DNA of 64,000 nt. Source: Burkholderiales bacterium (GTDB lineage: Bacteria; Pseudomonadota; Gammaproteobacteria; Burkholderiales; Methylophilaceae). A program made the translations under genes and the position numbers. The notes beneath the pieces are model-generated. The model was given only the letters and a program-made list of their open reading frames with translations. It was not told where the DNA came from and ran no database searches. Every line of letters begins with the position of its first letter. The stretch's first letter is position 1. The stretch lies in the NCBI GenBank assembly GCA_030831475.1, contig JAURKY010000001.1, positions 1-64,000 on the forward strand, written 5' to 3'. Below, in pieces: positions 28,593 through 38,611 of the stretch.

Positions 28593-30329
28593 TTAATCAA
28601 TACTGTAAACATTAACATAGTCACCTTGTTTAAATCCAAAGATTTTATTGCCTCCTGCAACCACAGCAATGTATTGTTTACCATCAATCATAAAGGTGAT
28701 GGGCGGAGCATTTACCCCAGCATCAATTTTAGTCGTCCATAATAGCTCACCTGTTTTTGCATTAAAGGCGTTAAAGCTACCATTACCCTCGCCGTTAAAT
28801 ATTAAATCGCCAGCAGTTGAGAGTGTGCCACCAATGAGAGGTTCTTCAGTATGATGCTGCCATTGAATTTTGCCTGTCTCCAAATTTATTGCTGACAAGA
28901 GCCCCCATTTTTCATCGTCGGTAGGTTCCGATTTTACGTACCTTTGAGTTTTGTATCCATCATTGTGTTCCATGAGTGTATATTTAATAGGCGCATGAAT
29001 ACCAGAGATAAAGGCTAAATGTTCATCAATGTTGATACTGACTGGAGACCAATTAGATCCGCCCAAGATACCGGGATAAATAATAGTTCCAGCCTCAGTG
29101 GCTTCGGCAAACATATTTTGTTGTGGCACAAAAGCTTCTGATTTTAGAATTAATTCACCGGTATCGCGGTGGTGAATATAAAACCAACCAGTTTTACTTG
29201 CCTGACCTACAACAGGAATAATTTTATTGTTGTGCACCGTGTGAAATAAAACAGGAGGGCTGGCAACATCATAACCCCATAGGTCGTGCGGGACTTGTTG
29301 GAAATACCATTTGAGTTTTCCGGTATTAGCATCGAGTGCCACAAGTGAAACCGTGTATAAATTATCTCCAGGACGGCTTTCACCGTTCATTTGCGGAGAC
29401 GGATTACCGGTCCCAAAAAAGAGGGTATGAGTATCGCTATCAATAGCAGGTGTCGTCCAAGCAGATCCTCCACCGTATTGGGCCGCGTCAGGATAGTTAT
29501 TAAGATTTTCTTTTTCATAAAGAAGGTCTCGATTTAAGAGCTCACCATCTTTGGTATAGTTGCTCATTTCACCTTCCCAGCCCTGATCTGGAATGGTGTT
29601 AAATTGCCATATTTTTTTACCTGAATAAATATCATAGGCAGCCAAAAAACCAGGCCGACCAAATCGACCGGCTACACCGACGACGGCACCTAAGGGTGCA
29701 TTTTTATCATCATCAATATGTAATCCATAACCTACACCGGTTATGCCTACGATGACTTTATTTTCATAAACAATTGGCGCCATGTTAATGCCTACACCGG
29801 TGCCACCGCTCATGGTTTTATCACGATTAGGGTCGTCGATCGCTAAATTATCAATGTTTTCTGTTAGTACGTTATTTTCAACTACGTTGATATCCCAAAT
29901 AATTTTTCCTGTTTTAGCATCGAGAGAAATAAGTCTTGCATCAACGGTACCCATAAAAATTTGATCACCATGTATGGCTACACCCCGATTAGCAGGGCCA
30001 CAGCATAATTTCCAATCCCGATTTCGATCATGCTCATAGCGCCATAGCTCCTTACCCGTTTTGGCATTAATCGCAATTAAATGATTAAACGGCATTGAGA
30101 TGTACATGATGCCATCTTTTACGATGGGGGTGGCTTGAAAGGTTCCACGAATACCTGTGCGATATTGCCACGCTAATTTAAGTTGATCCACATTGGTACT
30201 ATTAATTTGATCAAGCCTTGAGAATCTTTGATTAGTTAGGTCATTACCATAGGATGACCAGTCTACATTTTGTTGTTGGCACCCTATGAAAAGAAATGCG
30301 GAAAAGAAAAAAATAAAAAATAACTTCAT
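28593..30329 (-). CDS. PQQ-dependent alcohol dehydrogenase-like lipoprotein
   Basis: The 578-residue quinoprotein has a lipoprotein signal (SAFLFIGCQQQ, lipobox cysteine about residue 17) and an eight-bladed propeller with repeats of A-x-D-x-x-T-G-K-x-x-W. The vicinal Cys pair in WKLCCGPANRGVAI is the disulfide that contacts PQQ in methanol and ethanol dehydrogenases, and LVALDANTGKLKW holds the likely catalytic Asp, with Asn two residues later. Known enzymes oxidise primary alcohols in the periplasm and pass electrons to cytochrome c. It lacks a fused cytochrome domain and is membrane-anchored by lipid, so its electron acceptor is open. It abuts the radical SAM gene and precedes the DUF485-ActP pair. 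Confidence 0.88.
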   Translation of the reverse strand: MKLFFIFFFSAFLFIGCQQQNVDWSSYGNDLTNQRFSRLDQINSTNVDQLKLAWQYRTGIRGTFQATPIVKDGIMYISMPFNHLIAINAKTGKELWRYEHDRNRDWKLCCGPANRGVAIHGDQIFMGTVDARLISLDAKTGKIIWDINVVENNVLTENIDNLAIDDPNRDKTMSGGTGVGINMAPIVYENKVIVGITGVGYGLHIDDDKNAPLGAVVGVAGRFGRPGFLAAYDIYSGKKIWQFNTIPDQGWEGEMSNYTKDGELLNRDLLYEKENLNNYPDAAQYGGGSAWTTPAIDSDTHTLFFGTGNPSPQMNGESRPGDNLYTVSLVALDANTGKLKWYFQQVPHDLWGYDVASPPVLFHTVHNNKIIPVVGQASKTGWFYIHHRDTGELILKSEAFVPQQNMFAEATEAGTIIYPGILGGSNWSPVSINIDEHLAFISGIHAPIKYTLMEHNDGYKTQRYVKSEPTDDEKWGLLSAINLETGKIQWQHHTEEPLIGGTLSTAGDLIFNGEGNGSFNAFNAKTGELLWTTKIDAGVNAPPITFMIDGKQYIAVVAGGNKIFGFKQGDYVNVYSID

Positions 30330-31160
30330 TTAATTAAAGGTTGATATCGGCACATTAAGAGATTTCATTTTATCAGCTATTAGATTGATTTCTGCCTCAG
30401 TGAGTCTTTCAATTTTAAGATTTATTTTTTGTTCAGAGGGTCTTGCCATACTGTATAAATGAATAGCTTGAAGCTTTTTTTCATGAGGTTTAATCAGATC
30501 AATGTATTTTTGAATCTCATCATCCGAGGGTAACTCACCATTCATTTTGATAAGGCAGGTTTGTATGAGTGTGGGTGAGATTTGAATCGCAGATTCTAAA
30601 TTTTTTTTAATTTGATTTTGAGTTAGATTAATTTGATTGATGATTTTTATTTTTTCTAAATCCCCACTATCAATCTTGAACCAAATCTCTTTTTTCCCAA
30701 GAATTTTCTTCCAAGCAGTTTGAACATAATTTTCAGACAGGTGGGTTCCGTTGGTGATGAGCCGAATAATAATTTTTTCATTTAGATGATTTAATTCAAG
30801 TTGATTGAGAACACGATCAATCACATCACCAAATTCAGGGCATGCTGACGGTTCACCATTGCCTGAGAAGGCAATATCACGAAGCATGGTACCTGGCTCT
30901 GTGTGCTTGGCTAAAAAGTCACCCTCTAAAATTTCTTTAAGCCAAAAATTAAGATCATTCTCGAGTAGATCAACATCAATCGGCTCTGGTTTGCCGCGTG
31001 TAAGATTGGGCACCTCACAGTAAACGCACTGCCAGTTACAAGCATTATTGGTATTTAAATTGATACCTAATGAAAGTCCTTTGGCTCTGCGAGACACAAC
31101 TGGGTAGACATATTTTTTTTCAAAAATGTCCCTGCGATGATCGGTAATTGAAAGTTTCAT
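30330..31160 (-). CDS. Radical SAM protein
   Basis: The 276-residue protein has a radical SAM cluster CNWQCVYC (C-x3-C-x2-C) at about 42-49, preceded by GLSLGINLNTNNA, and a GNGEPSACPEF motif equivalent to the GGE SAM-binding motif. No second Fe-S cluster (SPASM domain) is evident, so it is not PqqE. The group resembles small radical SAM proteins of unknown activity. Its TAA stop is immediately followed by the ATG of the PQQ-dehydrogenase gene, so the two are tightly coupled; it could modify that enzyme or its cofactor, but this rests on position only. Confidence 0.8.
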   Translation of the reverse strand: MKLSITDHRRDIFEKKYVYPVVSRRAKGLSLGINLNTNNACNWQCVYCEVPNLTRGKPEPIDVDLLENDLNFWLKEILEGDFLAKHTEPGTMLRDIAFSGNGEPSACPEFGDVIDRVLNQLELNHLNEKIIIRLITNGTHLSENYVQTAWKKILGKKEIWFKIDSGDLEKIKIINQINLTQNQIKKNLESAIQISPTLIQTCLIKMNGELPSDDEIQKYIDLIKPHEKKLQAIHLYSMARPSEQKINLKIERLTEAEINLIADKMKSLNVPISTFN

Positions 31161-31207
31161 AATAGTCTAGCTACGATGATACTTTGAAATGAGTGACAAT
31201 TATATAT

Positions 31208-31843
31208 TTAGGTATTTTTATTAAACCACATGCGCCTTAACGTTCCATCCTTATCAATAATTGCATGCTTGAGAGCACCTAAAATATGGAAGATCAGAAT
31301 GAGTAGAAGCAGTTGACCAAAAATTTCATGGAATTCATAGAACAGTTCTCGCATGACTTCATTATCAATACCTGGAATGATTTTGATACCAAACCATTTG
31401 ATACCGTATTTACTTCCAATTGACATGATGATGCCAGTAAGAGGAATTAAAAACATCAGCAAATACAATCCATGATGCGCAGCCGTTGCGAGTCGTTTTT
31501 CCCATGGCTTCATAGTGGTTAATAGTTCCGGTGGTTTATGGGTAAAGCGCCAGAAAATTCTAAAAAGTACTAAGACGAAGATGGTGACCCCCAATGATTT
31601 ATGAAAATTAAAATAAAAAGACCGTGGCGATTCCTCTTTAGCAACTTCCCATGTATAAATACCCAAATTAAAAAGATCAAAACTGGTTTGTTTTGGTGCT
31701 TCTTTTGGAATATCTGTCATAAAAATGCCTAGAGCAAGCATAAAGATAATCACAATACCAATCAGCCAATGCAGAAGCACCGCAGTATTGTTATAACGTT
31801 TAGAATTATTTAAAAATGAGAAATTTTTCTTTACTTGTGCCAT
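31208..31843 (-). CDS. Cytochrome b561-type membrane protein
   Basis: The protein (about 211 residues) has four to five transmembrane helices with histidines placed for two b-type haems: HWLIG, FNFHKSLG, HHGLYLLMFLIPLTG and FHEIFGQLLLLILIFHILGALKH. This is the bacterial b561 (CybB-like) family, which moves electrons between the quinone pool and periplasmic partners. I start it at the second ATG (31843), which has aagga 5 bases upstream; the first ATG lies too close. It is divergent from the metallo-beta-lactamase-fold gene, in a neighbourhood with a PQQ enzyme, so a link to quinoprotein electron transfer is possible. Confidence 0.85.
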   Translation of the reverse strand: MAQVKKNFSFLNNSKRYNNTAVLLHWLIGIVIIFMLALGIFMTDIPKEAPKQTSFDLFNLGIYTWEVAKEESPRSFYFNFHKSLGVTIFVLVLFRIFWRFTHKPPELLTTMKPWEKRLATAAHHGLYLLMFLIPLTGIIMSIGSKYGIKWFGIKIIPGIDNEVMRELFYEFHEIFGQLLLLILIFHILGALKHAIIDKDGTLRRMWFNKNT

Positions 31844-31900
31844 CATGTTCCTTCATTGAGTTTCGTTTTAAGTTTAATGCCTTAGGGATGAAATGAAAAG

Positions 31901-32818
31901 ATGAAAAAAATTATTTTTCTAATAACCTTGCTTTTTGCATGCATGAATCATTTGTATGCAAGCTTGAATATGGTTGAGATCAAGTCTAATGTTTTCATTC
32001 ATCAAGGGCAGCATTTTGATGTGGATAAAGGCTACCAAGGTGATATATGCAATATCGGATTTATTATTGGTAATAAATCTATTGCCGTCATAGATACTGG
32101 GGGAAGTCTTAAAGTTGGCAGTGAACTCTTAAAAGAGATTAGGAAGCGATCAAGTTTACCGATTAGCCATGTAATTAATACACACGTTCATCTGGATCAC
32201 ATTTACGGTAATGCTGTGTTTAAATCAGAACAATCTGAATTTGTTGGCCATAAAAATTTAGCTAAAGCGATGTTAATTAGGAAAGCTTTTTATGAGCGTT
32301 TAAATTTAGAGCTTTTAAAAGTCCCTTTTAAGGATTCAGTCCAAGTACCTCCTAGTATTGAAATTAACGAAGGTGAGATTTTAAAGATAGATCTTGGTGA
32401 TCGACTTTTATCGATTGAGGCCTACCCAGAGGCTCATACAGATTCTGATGTAACAGTGTTCGATGAAAAAACCAAGACCTTATGGACAGGTGATTTATTG
32501 TTTGTTGAGCGAGCACCTGTGATTGATGGCAATATTCATGGCTTTATAGAAGTGGTCAAGAATTTATCTCATCGATCGTTAGATCTTGCAGTGCCTGGTC
32601 ACGGAACCCCGCCTGAGGATCACCAAAAAGCCTTTAAAAAAATGCAACATTATTTAGTTAGCCTTCGTGATGCGATAAGGCAGGCTATTGATGATGGTAT
32701 TGATTTAGATGAGGCAACCCAAACATTGTTGAAAGACCAAGCCAATGAGTGGGAATTATTTAATATCCAAAACCCAAGAAATATAAATCGCGTTTATCCC
32801 TCTATGGAGTGGGAATAA
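31901..32818 (+). CDS. Exported metallo-beta-lactamase-fold hydrolase
   Basis: A signal peptide (MKKIIFLITLLFACMNHLYA) is followed by an MBL domain with the zinc motif THVHLDH at about 97-103, PEAHTDSDVTVF supplying the third His, DLLFVERAPVIDG and GHGTPPED. In methylotrophs and sulfur oxidisers, proteins of this group are encoded beside quinoprotein dehydrogenases (the quinoprotein relay system hydrolases), which fits the PQQ enzyme 2 kb away. The substrate is unknown. Length 305 is normal. It converges on the DoxX gene with a 2-base gap. Confidence 0.85.
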   Translation: MKKIIFLITLLFACMNHLYASLNMVEIKSNVFIHQGQHFDVDKGYQGDICNIGFIIGNKSIAVIDTGGSLKVGSELLKEIRKRSSLPISHVINTHVHLDHIYGNAVFKSEQSEFVGHKNLAKAMLIRKAFYERLNLELLKVPFKDSVQVPPSIEINEGEILKIDLGDRLLSIEAYPEAHTDSDVTVFDEKTKTLWTGDLLFVERAPVIDGNIHGFIEVVKNLSHRSLDLAVPGHGTPPEDHQKAFKKMQHYLVSLRDAIRQAIDDGIDLDEATQTLLKDQANEWELFNIQNPRNINRVYPSMEWE

Positions 32819-32820
32819 CT

Positions 32821-33258
32821 TTATTTTTTTCTTTTAGCACATAAGCTGTCTAAGCTATAGGGCATTTCTGGATGAATGGCCATATATAAGAACCCACCAA
32901 ACAATGAGAGATACTGTAAACCCTTTAAAATTAGATCTTGGTATACAGAAGGTGAGACTTCGGCTGGAAGATTACCCATGAATAAAAAGTAGGTGATGGC
33001 CCAAATCAGCGAATAGATCGCAAAGATGTAAGAAGATAATTTGATTTTAAAACCTGCAATTAAAAAGGCACCAAAAATAATTTGGATGAGAATACTTAAC
33101 GGAGCAAAAATACCAGGCAGACCTTTTGACATGAGGCTGACTTGATATGCTTCGTAACCTTGAGGTGTGCTCACAATGAAATCTAAAATGAAGAGCATAC
33201 TGATAAAATATAAACTACTCAAAAATACCCTTGCAATTAAACCCATGTATTGACTCAT
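32821..33258 (-). CDS. DoxX family membrane protein
   Basis: The 145-residue protein has four transmembrane helices (FLSSLYFISMLFILDF, FAPLSILIQIIFGAFLIAG, IFAIYSLIWAITYFLF, LQYLSLFGGFLYMAI) and the length typical of DoxX/YphA proteins, whose roles range from thiosulfate oxidation subunits to unknown redox functions. I use ATG 33258 (MSQYMGL), which has aaagga 6 bases upstream; the longer track ORF adds an unlikely soluble leader. It lies 79 bases after mutY's end on the same strand direction but upstream of no obvious partner. Confidence 0.8.
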   Translation of the reverse strand: MSQYMGLIARVFLSSLYFISMLFILDFIVSTPQGYEAYQVSLMSKGLPGIFAPLSILIQIIFGAFLIAGFKIKLSSYIFAIYSLIWAITYFLFMGNLPAEVSPSVYQDLILKGLQYLSLFGGFLYMAIHPEMPYSLDSLCAKRKK

Positions 33259-33337
33259 AATCATTCCTTTAAATTTATTAAACCGAATAATGCCTTGTTC
33301 TTGGGTTGTCTGCAACCCATAAAGTTTCATTTTAAAA

Positions 33338-34372
33338 CTACTTTAGTTTGTAACATTGTTTGATTAAAACTTTAATAGGACTGGGTAAGGCTGCGCCTTC
33401 AATTTCTTCTAAGGGCATCCAGATGGTATTTTTAATTTGATTCATATCATTTTTAATCTGAACATTAAGATGTGTGAAATGCATACGAAGCTTGTAATGA
33501 GAAAACGTCGCCGTTTTAGTGCCTTGTGTAATGATCTGACTTTGATGAATATAAAGATTCTTTTTAACCCATACCCGAGGGTCTGTGCTATCAACTTCAG
33601 GAAGTGACCATAAGCCCTGCCACACTTTTTTTTCTGTTCTTTTAGTAAGAAGGATTGTTTTGGCATTTTCAATGAGAAGAATATTAGTATCCATAATTGG
33701 CAAATCTTTTTTTGGCTTTGAGGCTGGGATAAGGTGCGTTAGTTTTTTGTTAAATGCCAGACATTGTTTAATCAGAGGGCATTGAGGACACTCAGGATTA
33801 TTTTTTTTACAAATCGTTGCACCTAAATCCATCAGGGCTTGTGTATAAATTCTGATACTTTTGTCAGGTAAGAGTTCTTGAGCAATGCCCCATAGTTTTT
33901 TTTCAACAAGCGTTAAACCTGACCAACCTTCAATACCATAAAGACGACTAAATACGCGTTTAACATTGCCATCTAAGATGGGATATTTTTTGTTAAAGCT
34001 AAAGGCCAAGATGGCGCCTGCTGTTGATCGACCAATGCCGGGTAACTTTATGAGATCCTCATATCTATTTGGAAATTGACCTTTAAAGCTATCCCGAATC
34101 ATGACGGCCGTATCATGCAAATTTCTTGCTCGTCGGTAATACCCTAAACCACTCCATGATTGCATCACCTCATCGATATCAGCATTTGCGAGGCTTAAAA
34201 TGGTAGGAAATTTTTTTAAAAAATTTTGATAGTACTCAATCACTGTGGCCACTTGGGTTTGCTGTAACATAATTTCTGAGACCCAAATATGATAGGGATC
34301 AAAGTTTTTTTGCCATGGTAAATTTTTTCGACCATGTTTTGTGTGCCATTGAATTAAGACCTTAGCAATCAT
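33338..34372 (-). CDS. mutY: A/G-specific adenine DNA glycosylase
   Basis: MutY removes adenine mispaired with 8-oxoguanine. The protein shows LPWQ near the start, SEIMLQQTQVATVIEYY with the catalytic Glu region, the helix-hairpin-helix LPGIGRSTAGAILAF followed by the catalytic Asp in PILDGNVKRV, the 4Fe-4S cysteines (CKKNNPECPQCPLIKQC), and a C-terminal NUDIX-like 8-oxoG-recognition domain. I prefer ATG 34372, which overlaps the exoD-like stop as ATGA, over GTG 34390. Confidence 0.94.
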   Translation of the reverse strand: MIAKVLIQWHTKHGRKNLPWQKNFDPYHIWVSEIMLQQTQVATVIEYYQNFLKKFPTILSLANADIDEVMQSWSGLGYYRRARNLHDTAVMIRDSFKGQFPNRYEDLIKLPGIGRSTAGAILAFSFNKKYPILDGNVKRVFSRLYGIEGWSGLTLVEKKLWGIAQELLPDKSIRIYTQALMDLGATICKKNNPECPQCPLIKQCLAFNKKLTHLIPASKPKKDLPIMDTNILLIENAKTILLTKRTEKKVWQGLWSLPEVDSTDPRVWVKKNLYIHQSQIITQGTKTATFSHYKLRMHFTHLNVQIKNDMNQIKNTIWMPLEEIEGAALPSPIKVLIKQCYKLK

Positions 34373-35007
34373 GTCCAATGGGCTAACCATTCAGGTAGAT
34401 AATTGATACCCTCACTTCCTAAAAGATAGATCCCTAAAAAAAATAAGGCGAAGTAAAACACACTAAAGATAAGCCAAAAAAATGAGATTAAGATAAATAG
34501 GCCATCTTGCTCAAATTGGGCAAGTGCGCCAAATAAAATAGCCAGACCTGGAAAAAAATTATTTAAGGGCAGTACTCCAAAAGGAATCGCCATTAAAAGA
34601 CCTCCCGCAATTAAGATGAAGCCTTCACACTTTAAACCTAGGCCACTGGAGACTAAATTTTTCAATCTTGGCCGAGTAATTTTTTTTGAAACTTTAATAA
34701 TAAACATACAAACTTGGGTTATTTTTTGCCAGTGATGTTGTTGAAGTGAGATATTTAAAATTTTTTTGGGTAAGACAGGAATTTTTTGTTGTTTTAAAAG
34801 TTGTAAGCCTAGTGCGGCAAAAGTCATTCCCCCAATCACGCTGATGGGGCCGACAGGAATGGGCTGCATAAAGGGCAAAACTAAAAGAAGAGCGATGAGC
34901 GAGAAGCCAAAATGATTTAGTTTTTTTAAAACAGCACCAATGGTGCTTGCTTTGGTTGATTCACTGATGGACTTGAGGATCAAAATAAGCTGATCATAAG
35001 ATGACAT
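34369..35007 (-). CDS. ExoD-like exopolysaccharide synthesis protein
   Basis: The product, about 212 residues, matches the ExoD family: a soluble start (STKASTIGAVLKKLNHFGFS), then hydrophobic blocks with LPFMQPIPVGPISVIGGMTFAALGLQLL and a glycine-rich region, GGLLMAIPFGVLPLNNFFPGLAILFGALAQ. ExoD affects exopolysaccharide production in rhizobia but its biochemistry is unknown. I use ATG 35007 (MSSYDQL), 2 bases after the uppP stop; the track start adds 17 residues inside uppP. It is the middle gene of uppP-exoD-mutY, coupled by a 4-base overlap to mutY. Confidence 0.82.
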   Translation of the reverse strand: MSSYDQLILILKSISESTKASTIGAVLKKLNHFGFSLIALLLVLPFMQPIPVGPISVIGGMTFAALGLQLLKQQKIPVLPKKILNISLQQHHWQKITQVCMFIIKVSKKITRPRLKNLVSSGLGLKCEGFILIAGGLLMAIPFGVLPLNNFFPGLAILFGALAQFEQDGLFILISFFWLIFSVFYFALFFLGIYLLGSEGINYLPEWLAHWT

Positions 35008-35009
35008 AA

Positions 35010-35807
35010 TTAATAAAAGTAATAGAGTGTGATGAGTCCTACCAGGATGCGATACCACCCAAAGATCACAAAATTATGACGTGAAATAAAACTAATAAAA
35101 ATTTTAATAACAATCAGAGCACTGATAAAAGAAGTGATAAAGCCGATTGCAAAAACAGGTATATCACTACTATTTAGTAGATCTATATTTTTAAATAAAT
35201 CAAAAAAAGAGGCGGCGACTATGATGGGTATGGCAAGAAAAAAAGAAAATTCTGCTGCCGTTTTGCGATCAAGTCCCACCATAAGTCCACCCATGATTGT
35301 TGAGGCCGCCCTTGAAACACCAGGAATAAGAGAAAAACATTGAGCTAAGCCAATCATGAATGCTTGAGGTTTTGATATTTGATCGACATCGATGGGTTTT
35401 CTCTCAGGTAATTTTTTTTCAATGAAGATTAGAATCACCCCACCAATGATGAGTGCATAGGCCACTGTAATTGGGTTGAATAAATAAAACTTAATGTATT
35501 CATGAAATAAAAGCCCCAAAAGTGCGGCGGGAAAGAATGCAATAAAAATAAGCAGGGTAAAATTTTGCGCTATGGATGAATTTGGAAGACCAATAAATGT
35601 ATCTGTTATTTTTTTTCGGTATTCAATGAGTACGGCTAAGATGGCACCGAGCTGAATAAAGATTTCAAATACTTGGCTGCTGTTTGTTCCAAAATCTAGA
35701 ACATCAGCGGCAATAATTAAATGACCTGTAGAGCTTACAGGTAAAAATTCTGTCGCACCCTCGATAATGCCTAAAATGAATGCTGCCCATAAAAGATAAA
35801 GATCCAT
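35010..35807 (-). CDS. uppP: Undecaprenyl-diphosphatase (BacA type)
   Basis: UppP dephosphorylates undecaprenyl pyrophosphate for reuse in peptidoglycan and polysaccharide synthesis and confers bacitracin resistance. The 265-residue membrane protein has the two signature loops: GIIEGATEFLPVSSTGHLI near the N-terminus with the catalytic Glu and Ser residues, and LIPGVSRAASTIMGGL in the middle, with about eight helices. Start ATG 35807 (the track start is the TTG just before). It lies 11 bases after thiC, so it is likely co-transcribed with it and under the same riboswitch-controlled promoter region. Confidence 0.93.
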   Translation of the reverse strand: MDLYLLWAAFILGIIEGATEFLPVSSTGHLIIAADVLDFGTNSSQVFEIFIQLGAILAVLIEYRKKITDTFIGLPNSSIAQNFTLLIFIAFFPAALLGLLFHEYIKFYLFNPITVAYALIIGGVILIFIEKKLPERKPIDVDQISKPQAFMIGLAQCFSLIPGVSRAASTIMGGLMVGLDRKTAAEFSFFLAIPIIVAASFFDLFKNIDLLNSSDIPVFAIGFITSFISALIVIKIFISFISRHNFVIFGWYRILVGLITLYYFY

Positions 35808-35818
35808 CAATGGCCCTG

Positions 35819-37744
<1,926 letters not shown>

Positions 37745-37747
37745 TTT

Positions 37748-37828
37748 TGCTTTCCTACGATGGTATTATCCACATCAGGTTCAAAGGGTTTTTCTCACTA
37801 TTTATTAAATTTTAATAGACCCCTAGCA
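37748..37828 (-). promoter_or_regulatory. TPP riboswitch (thi-box) upstream of thiC
   Basis: The minus strand carries the aptamer in order: TGCT (P1), AGGGGTC, GTGAGA (variant of CTGAGA), ACCCTTTGAACCTGAT, GTGGATAATACCATCGTAGGAA, and AGCA closing P1. The conserved pyrimidine- and phosphate-sensing segments are intact. It ends 34 bases before the thiC ATG and feeds into the hairpin that can cover the Shine-Dalgarno. Confidence 0.93.
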
Positions 37829-37960
37829 TTAGTTTAAAGTTACTTTATATTGCTTGAATAAGCAAGGCTTGAACTCTTAATTTTGAATTTTTGATCAGTG
37901 AAATAATCCAATTTGGACTTGGATTTTCGCTATAATTAAACTCTTTTAAAAAAAACCACT

Positions 37961-38611
37961 ATGTTAGAAAAACTTCGTTTTAATATGATTGAGCAGCAGG
38001 TGAGAACCTGGGATGTTTTGGATGAAAATGTTTTGGATTTATTAAAAACATCTAAAAGAGAGGATTATGTCCCGAAGCAATTTCATAAGCTGGCGTTCGC
38101 TGATATTGAGATTCCCCTGAGCCATGGTGAAAAAATGCTTTCGCCAAAAATTGAGGGACGAATATTACAGTCTTTAGAGATTAAGACGCATGACCATATT
38201 TACCATGTTGGAACGGGGTCAGGTTACTTTGATTTGCTACTCGCTTCACTAGCAAAAGAGGTTCTTACCGTGGATATTCATCTTGATTTTATTGAGGCGG
38301 CTAAAGCGCTTCATCGATCGCAGAAATTATCAAATATTCATTACATTCACGGTAACGGGTTTATTTTGTCATCTGAATTAAAATCGTTTGATGTGATTGT
38401 TTTCACGGGATCGTGTAAATTTGAGCCTCTAGGTTTTCGGGAAAGATTAAATTTAAATGGTCGAATGTTCTATATTGAAAATCATGGTTCAATTATGAAA
38501 GCTAAATTAATAAAGCGAATCAGCGAGGATCAATTTAGCATGAACGAATTATTTGATTGTGCTATCCCTCCTTTATCTTATGAGCGCAAAGAGCCTGATT
38601 TTGCTTTTTAG
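37961..38611 (+). CDS. Protein-L-isoaspartate O-methyltransferase-like protein
   Basis: The 216-residue protein belongs to the PCMT family: RFNMIEQQVRTWDVLD at the start, EDYVPKQFHKLAFADIEIPLSHGEKMLSPK, and the SAM-binding HVGTGSGYFDLLLASL followed by VLTVDIH. PCMT repairs isoaspartate in damaged proteins; the betaproteobacterial version beside tolC lacks parts of the classical C-terminus, so its real target is not certain. A TATAAT at 37931-37936 gives a possible -10 but no matching -35 was found. The tolC-like gene starts inside its 3-prime end (32-base overlap). Confidence 0.8.
   Translation: MLEKLRFNMIEQQVRTWDVLDENVLDLLKTSKREDYVPKQFHKLAFADIEIPLSHGEKMLSPKIEGRILQSLEIKTHDHIYHVGTGSGYFDLLLASLAKEVLTVDIHLDFIEAAKALHRSQKLSNIHYIHGNGFILSSELKSFDVIVFTGSCKFEPLGFRERLNLNGRMFYIENHGSIMKAKLIKRISEDQFSMNELFDCAIPPLSYERKEPDFAF

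Noticed and set aside
30330-31160. Radical SAM gene as pqqE
   Set aside because: No SPASM domain or extra cysteine clusters and too short; only the first cluster motif is present.
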